Below are positions 60,490-64,000 of a stretch of 64,000 bases of DNA, piece after piece. Under the pieces are notes generated by a model. It had not been told where the DNA came from. It worked only from the letters and a program-made list of their open reading frames with translations, and did not search any database. A program made the position numbers and the translations under genes. The first letter of the stretch is position 1; each line of letters begins with the position of its first letter. Source of the stretch: Dialister succinatiphilus YIT 11850 (GTDB lineage Bacteria; Bacillota; Negativicutes; Veillonellales; Dialisteraceae); assembly GCF_000242435.1 (NCBI RefSeq), contig NZ_JH591187.1, forward strand, positions 805,512 to 869,511. The letters run 5' to 3'.

Positions 60490-61752
60490 TTACGAGTTAT
60501 GTTCTTCTTTAGCTATATAACCGGCTATATCAGCAAAAGGAATATCCTGCTGTGTGCCCGTATCCATATTCTTTACGGCAGCAGCGCCTTTTTCCAGTTC
60601 ATTGCTTCCGATAATGACTGTAAACTGGGAAGCCAGCTTACCGGCCTGTTTCATCTGTCCCTTAAGGCTTCTTCCCTGCAGGTCCATATCCGTTACAATG
60701 CCAAGACCCCGCAGCTCTTCCTGGATTTTAAATCCTTCTGCGACAGCATCTTCACCAAGAGCGGCAATATAAACTCTCTTTTGTGCTTTGGGGGCAGGAA
60801 TGAGATTCTGCATTTCCAGAGCCAGAAGCAGTCTTTCCAGACCAATGGCAAAACCAATGCCCGGTGTGGAGGGCCCGCCGATTTCTTCGACCAGTCCGTC
60901 ATACCGGCCGCCACCGCAGACTGCGCTCTGGGCGCCAAGGGGCGGGTACTGAATTTCAAAGGCCGTATTGGTGTAGTAGTCAAGGCCCCGTACCAATCTG
61001 GGATCTACAGTATAGGAAATACCAAGGCTGTCGAGGTAGTGCTTCACTGCCTCAAATTTCCTGTGGCATTCATCACAGAGATAATCTGTAATCTCCGGAG
61101 CACCTACAGAAGCTCTCCGGCACCCTTCTTCCTTGCAGTCCAGAATGCGCAGAGGATTCTTATAAAGTCTTTCCCTGCAGTCATCGCAGAGCTGGTCTTT
61201 CTTCCCTTCGAAGAATTCGATAAGTTTCTTCCGATAAGCGGGACGGCAGTTCTTATCGCCGATAGAATTCAGGTGGAGATCCAGATCCTTCAGTCCAAGC
61301 TTATGGAAAATTTCACAGGCCATGGCAATGACTTCTGCGTCAGCCAAAGGAGAGGATGCGCCCAGCACTTCCAGACCAAACTGATGGAATTCCCTGTACC
61401 TTCCGGCTTGGGGACGGTCATACCGGAACATGGAACCAATATAGAACATCTTATGTACCTGCTGGTCACCATACATTTTGTGTTCCAGATAGGCACGAAC
61501 AGCGGAGGCCGTATTTTCCGGACGAAGGGTCACAGAACGGTTTCCTCTGTCCGTAAATGTATACATTTCCTTCGTTACCACATCAGTGGTATCACCGATA
61601 CCGCGCTGAAAAAGCTCGGTAGCTTCAATAATAGGAGTCCTGATTTCCTTGTATCCATACCGGGCACATACATCCCGGATGACTCCCTCCATATAATCCC
61701 ACTTGTACACTTCTTCAGGCAGAATATCATGGGTTCCTTTTAATGCCTGCAT
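60490..61752 (-). CDS. hisS: Histidyl-tRNA synthetase
   Basis: Class II synthetase of 420 residues. Motif 2 lies in MFRYDRPQAGRYREFHQFG, the histidine-specific block LVRGLDYYTNTAFE and motif 3 in GIGFAIGLERLLLAL; the C-terminal 95 residues are the anticodon-binding fold. Upstream lies a promoter and a leader of about 80 nt with a small CGGAAAGA/TCTTTCCG hairpin, but I see no T-box core. Confidence 0.97.
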   Translation of the reverse strand: MQALKGTHDILPEEVYKWDYMEGVIRDVCARYGYKEIRTPIIEATELFQRGIGDTTDVVTKEMYTFTDRGNRSVTLRPENTASAVRAYLEHKMYGDQQVHKMFYIGSMFRYDRPQAGRYREFHQFGLEVLGASSPLADAEVIAMACEIFHKLGLKDLDLHLNSIGDKNCRPAYRKKLIEFFEGKKDQLCDDCRERLYKNPLRILDCKEEGCRRASVGAPEITDYLCDECHRKFEAVKHYLDSLGISYTVDPRLVRGLDYYTNTAFEIQYPPLGAQSAVCGGGRYDGLVEEIGGPSTPGIGFAIGLERLLLALEMQNLIPAPKAQKRVYIAALGEDAVAEGFKIQEELRGLGIVTDMDLQGRSLKGQMKQAGKLASQFTVIIGSNELEKGAAAVKNMDTGTQQDIPFADIAGYIAKEEHNS

Positions 61753-61841
61753 AATGACACCTCTTTATTTTTACAGACTTTTCTGCAAAGGCATTCTTTC
61801 GGAAAGAAAATCTCCTCTTTCCGCTTACATTAACAAATTAA

Positions 61842-61871
61842 ATTGTACCATCTTACAGGGCATATTGGCAA
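61842..61871 (-). promoter_or_regulatory. Predicted hisS promoter
   Basis: Minus-strand TTGCCA (61866-61871), 18-bp spacer, TACAAT (61842-61847), about 90 bases before the hisS start. Confidence 0.6.
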
Positions 61872-61884
61872 ATTGAAATTGGAC

Positions 61885-62010
61885 AGGTCTTCAGCATGAG
61901 GGTACCGCAGGGAAGTATTTTAAGCTGGCTTCTCCTGCAGGCAAAGGGTTCACAGGTTGGGCCGCGTCTGTCAGCGCTGAAAGCTGCCCTTTTAACACGC
62001 CTCTGGCCTG
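61885..62010. repeat. Diverged modular repeat remnant J
   Basis: ATTGGACAGGTCTTCAGCATGAGGGTACCG (61883-61912, cited only by its ends) follows the cap pattern of arrays B, D and E with decayed stems, and CAAAGGGTTCACAGG resembles the linkers. It lies between fur and hisS, where no classical terminator for fur is seen. Confidence 0.45.
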
Positions 62011-62023
62011 CGGATCATGCTCC

Positions 62024-62491
62024 TCACAGATTCTGATTCTTTTTAGCGCAGTCCCTGCAGTAGCCATAGAATTTCAGCTGGTAATCTACAATGTCAAAGC
62101 CGTTTTCCTTTTTGATTTTTTCCTTTACCTCATTAAGGAAGTCGTAGGAGAATTCTGTCACCTTCCCACAGCCAAGGCAGATGAGATGATGATGAGAGTG
62201 GGACAGGTTATGGTCATTTAATTCATAACGGCTCCTGCCGTCGCCGAAGTCCAGTTTTTTTAGAAGCTCCAGATGGGTGAAGAGCTCCAGGGAACGATAC
62301 ACAGTGGCCAGACCGATGTCGGGATTTTCGTCCCGTACCATTTCATATACATCTTCAGCGCTCATATGGTTTTCTTTGCTGTCCAGGAAAGCCTGCAGAA
62401 TGATCTGGCGCTGAGTGGTGAATTTATACTTATGCTCCCTGATTTTCTTTTTCAGGGTATTCATAATGGTCGATTTTTTCATATTTCGCAT
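62024..62491 (-). CDS. Fur family transcriptional regulator
   Basis: Metal-dependent repressor of 155 residues. The winged helix spans about 12-95 (FTTQRQIILQAF, PDIGLATVYRSLELF); the metal region has SHSHHHLICLGCGKV and CRDCAKK, giving two CxxC pairs for structural zinc and a histidine cluster for the regulatory ion. Whether it senses iron (Fur), zinc (Zur) or peroxide (PerR) is not settled; the RYELNDHNLSHSHHH stretch fits Fur or Zur. It follows the permease gene by 10 bp. Confidence 0.92.
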   Translation of the reverse strand: MRNMKKSTIMNTLKKKIREHKYKFTTQRQIILQAFLDSKENHMSAEDVYEMVRDENPDIGLATVYRSLELFTHLELLKKLDFGDGRSRYELNDHNLSHSHHHLICLGCGKVTEFSYDFLNEVKEKIKKENGFDIVDYQLKFYGYCRDCAKKNQNL

Positions 62492-62501
62492 AATCCCTCC
62501 G

Positions 62502-63554
62502 CTATCTTACTTTTTTATATCTGTCGTAGAACCACATGTGTTTTAAAAGGATCTGCAGCACCGCCACCAGGGGCACTGCAATCATCATGCCCAGGACACC
62601 GAAGATTTTGCCTCCGATAAGGACACCAGCAATAATGGCTACCGGGTGCACGTTAATAATGCTGCCCATAAGTTTGGGCATAACGAAATGTCCATCCACC
62701 TGCTGCACGATAATATAGAAAAAGATGACCTGAAGCATGACAGTGGTTCCCTGGAGGAGACCAAGAAGCACCGGCGGAATGGCGCCGATGATAGGGCCGA
62801 TGAGAGGAACCATTTCCACAATGCCCGCCAGTAGGCCGATGACCAGAGGATAGGGAATATTCAGGGTCCACATGCCTATAAAAACCACCACTGCCATCAA
62901 GGTGGAAAGAAGGAGCTGACCACGAATATAGGCATTCAGCACAAAATGGATTTCCTTAAAAAGCTCTTCCAGATGATGATGGAAACGATCTGGAAAAATG
63001 TGGATGAACGCATTGACGAAGTACCCTCCTCTTTTCATCATATAGAAAGTAATGAAGGGCACCACAATGAGTTCCACTACTGTACTGGCAAAGGAAAAAA
63101 TAGCAGACAGGCTGAAGGAAGCAATTTTCAGCGTATATTCACCAATATCCTGGAGGATGCGGGCAAACAGAGATTTGGCTTCCGGCGGCATCAGAGAAAG
63201 CTGATACTGCTTTTCCAGTTCCGGAACAGCCTGCTGCACCGCTGCCAGCATCCCTGGTACGCTTTTAATGAACTCCTGGAATTCGGAAATAAAAGGTACG
63301 AAGATATGGACGCCGATGAGGTAAATCACTGCAATGAAAAGAGCAAAGGAAAAGAGGATGGCAAAATCATAGGGAAATCGTGTCCATCCCATTTTCTGGG
63401 TCTGCCCGTATACCGCATGGGCCACAGGATTCAGGAGGGTGGTGATGATAAGAGACACTACGAAGGGAAAGAGCACCGATGGCGCTGCTATGATGATGGC
63501 TGCAAAGCCGGCAGCAATGGCCACCCTCAGCCAGAATTCAACACCCCATTTCAT
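62502..63554 (-). CDS. AI-2E family transporter (PerM-like)
   Basis: Membrane protein of 350 residues with about seven or eight hydrophobic helices, of the AI-2E/PerM family. GIVEMVPLIGPIIGAIPPVLLG and VDGHFVMPKLMGSIINVHP are the family hallmarks, cited here by EMVPLIGPIIGAIP and VMPKLMG. Members export quorum molecules or act as Na+/H+ antiporters; the name is not proof of substrate. It overlaps the hydrolase gene by 4 bp and precedes fur. Confidence 0.9.
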   Translation of the reverse strand: MKWGVEFWLRVAIAAGFAAIIIAAPSVLFPFVVSLIITTLLNPVAHAVYGQTQKMGWTRFPYDFAILFSFALFIAVIYLIGVHIFVPFISEFQEFIKSVPGMLAAVQQAVPELEKQYQLSLMPPEAKSLFARILQDIGEYTLKIASFSLSAIFSFASTVVELIVVPFITFYMMKRGGYFVNAFIHIFPDRFHHHLEELFKEIHFVLNAYIRGQLLLSTLMAVVVFIGMWTLNIPYPLVIGLLAGIVEMVPLIGPIIGAIPPVLLGLLQGTTVMLQVIFFYIIVQQVDGHFVMPKLMGSIINVHPVAIIAGVLIGGKIFGVLGMMIAVPLVAVLQILLKHMWFYDRYKKVR

Positions 63555-64000
63555 AGAATGCCTCCGGTAAGGAAAGGATTTGTCTTCTTTTCCTGTCCAA
63601 TGGTGGTCTGCTCTCCGTGTCCGGAAAGAACCACCGTACTGTCAGGCAGAGAAAAGAGGTTCTTCTTAATGGTGCCGGTCAGCTCTTTAAGGCTTCCGCC
63701 GGGAAAATCGGTACGGCCGATGGAACCCTGAAAAAGGGAGTCTCCTGTAAATACAAGGCCTTCCCTCTTCATGTAGAAGGAAATACCGCCGGGCGTATGG
63801 CCGGCCGTGTCGATGACCTGAAATGTATAGCCGCAGGTTTCAATTTCATCGCCGTTCTTCACCCATACATCTGCATCGTCCACTAAAGTGGGCACAGGAA
63901 ACATATAGGACAGGTTCTTCTCCGGGTCCCGCAAAAAAGGCTGATCCCTTTTATCCATGTACATTTTGGCCGCCGGAAACGCTTTTCGCAGCTCATTCAT
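63551..64000 (-). CDS. Metallo-beta-lactamase-fold hydrolase, 5' end outside window (partial)
   Basis: C-terminal 149 residues of a glyoxalase II-like hydrolase. The zinc ligands still visible are the histidine in DTAGHTPGG, the aspartate in FTGDSLFQGSIGRTDFPGG and the histidine in VLSGHGEQT. The N-terminal HxHxDH motif must lie beyond 64000, so the methionine at the window edge is internal. Small stand-alone members of this kind hydrolyse thioesters or related metabolites; the substrate is open. Confidence 0.88.
   Translation of the reverse strand: MNELRKAFPAAKMYMDKRDQPFLRDPEKNLSYMFPVPTLVDDADVWVKNGDEIETCGYTFQVIDTAGHTPGGISFYMKREGLVFTGDSLFQGSIGRTDFPGGSLKELTGTIKKNLFSLPDSTVVLSGHGEQTTIGQEKKTNPFLTGGIL

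Noticed and set aside
61895-61912. T-box-like GAGGGTACCGC near hisS
   Set aside because: It is on the plus strand, upstream of the hisS promoter, and fits the decayed cap of the repeat family. No specifier loop or terminator pair was seen.

Overview
The window is a bacterial chromosome segment of about 50% GC in which every gene I can support (56, one cut by the right edge) lies on the minus strand, so the text reads from high to low coordinates. I infer a member of the Negativicutes (Firmicutes with an outer membrane), something like Dialister. The grounds are a flavodoxin closely resembling the Megasphaera elsdenii protein, Firmicutes-type gene blocks (ctsR-mcsA-mcsB-clpC; alaS-ireB-ruvX-DUF1292; 6S RNA between aspS and rarA; rpsB-tsf-pyrH-frr-uppS-cdsA-ispC-rseP-ispG) and an mre/mrd/min cluster followed by two radical-SAM-related genes and an RNase E/G gene. 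No 16S gene or other marker confirms the assignment.

Layout in transcription order from the right edge: metallo-beta-lactamase-fold hydrolase, AI-2E family permease and a Fur regulator (64000-62024); hisS-aspS, 6S RNA, rarA-ftsK (61752-54339); solute-binding protein, rimO, cinA, recA, recX (54255-49015); the CtsR heat-shock operon, then radA (48771-42471); an NlpC/P60 endopeptidase and a nitrilase-family amidase; alaS-ireB-ruvX-DUF1292; yhaO-yhaN; an acyltransferase; the translation, lipid and isoprenoid block (30099-20890); a fumarylacetoacetase-family gene; glnS with a secreted protein; two flavodoxins and an aminotransferase; a secreted repeat protein with uppP; and the cell-shape cluster mreB-mreC-mreD-mrdA-minD-rodA followed by two radical-SAM-related genes, an RNase E/G gene and a thioredoxin.

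Many genes serve envelope building: UppS makes and UppP recycles undecaprenyl carrier, IspC and IspG feed isoprenoid synthesis, CdsA makes CDP-diacylglycerol, and MreCD, PBP2 and RodA build side-wall peptidoglycan. Three conserved parts look eroded. The MreB homologue has lost key nucleotide-site motifs, minC and minE are absent beside minD, and the McsB homologue lacks the arginine-kinase signatures. A promoter, ribosome site and about 19 codons of fabH survive as a stump.

The most unusual feature is a family of modular palindromic repeats filling many intergenic gaps (1-403, 19797-20500, 21983-22279, 26058-26905, 31632-31905 and weaker copies elsewhere). Copies keep fixed linkers while their stems change on both sides together, and modules sit inside the hairpin loops of other modules. 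A separate 159-bp palindromic element with a 4-bp direct repeat (30341-30499) resembles a MITE. I see no tRNA, rRNA, CRISPR array, complete transposase or prophage.
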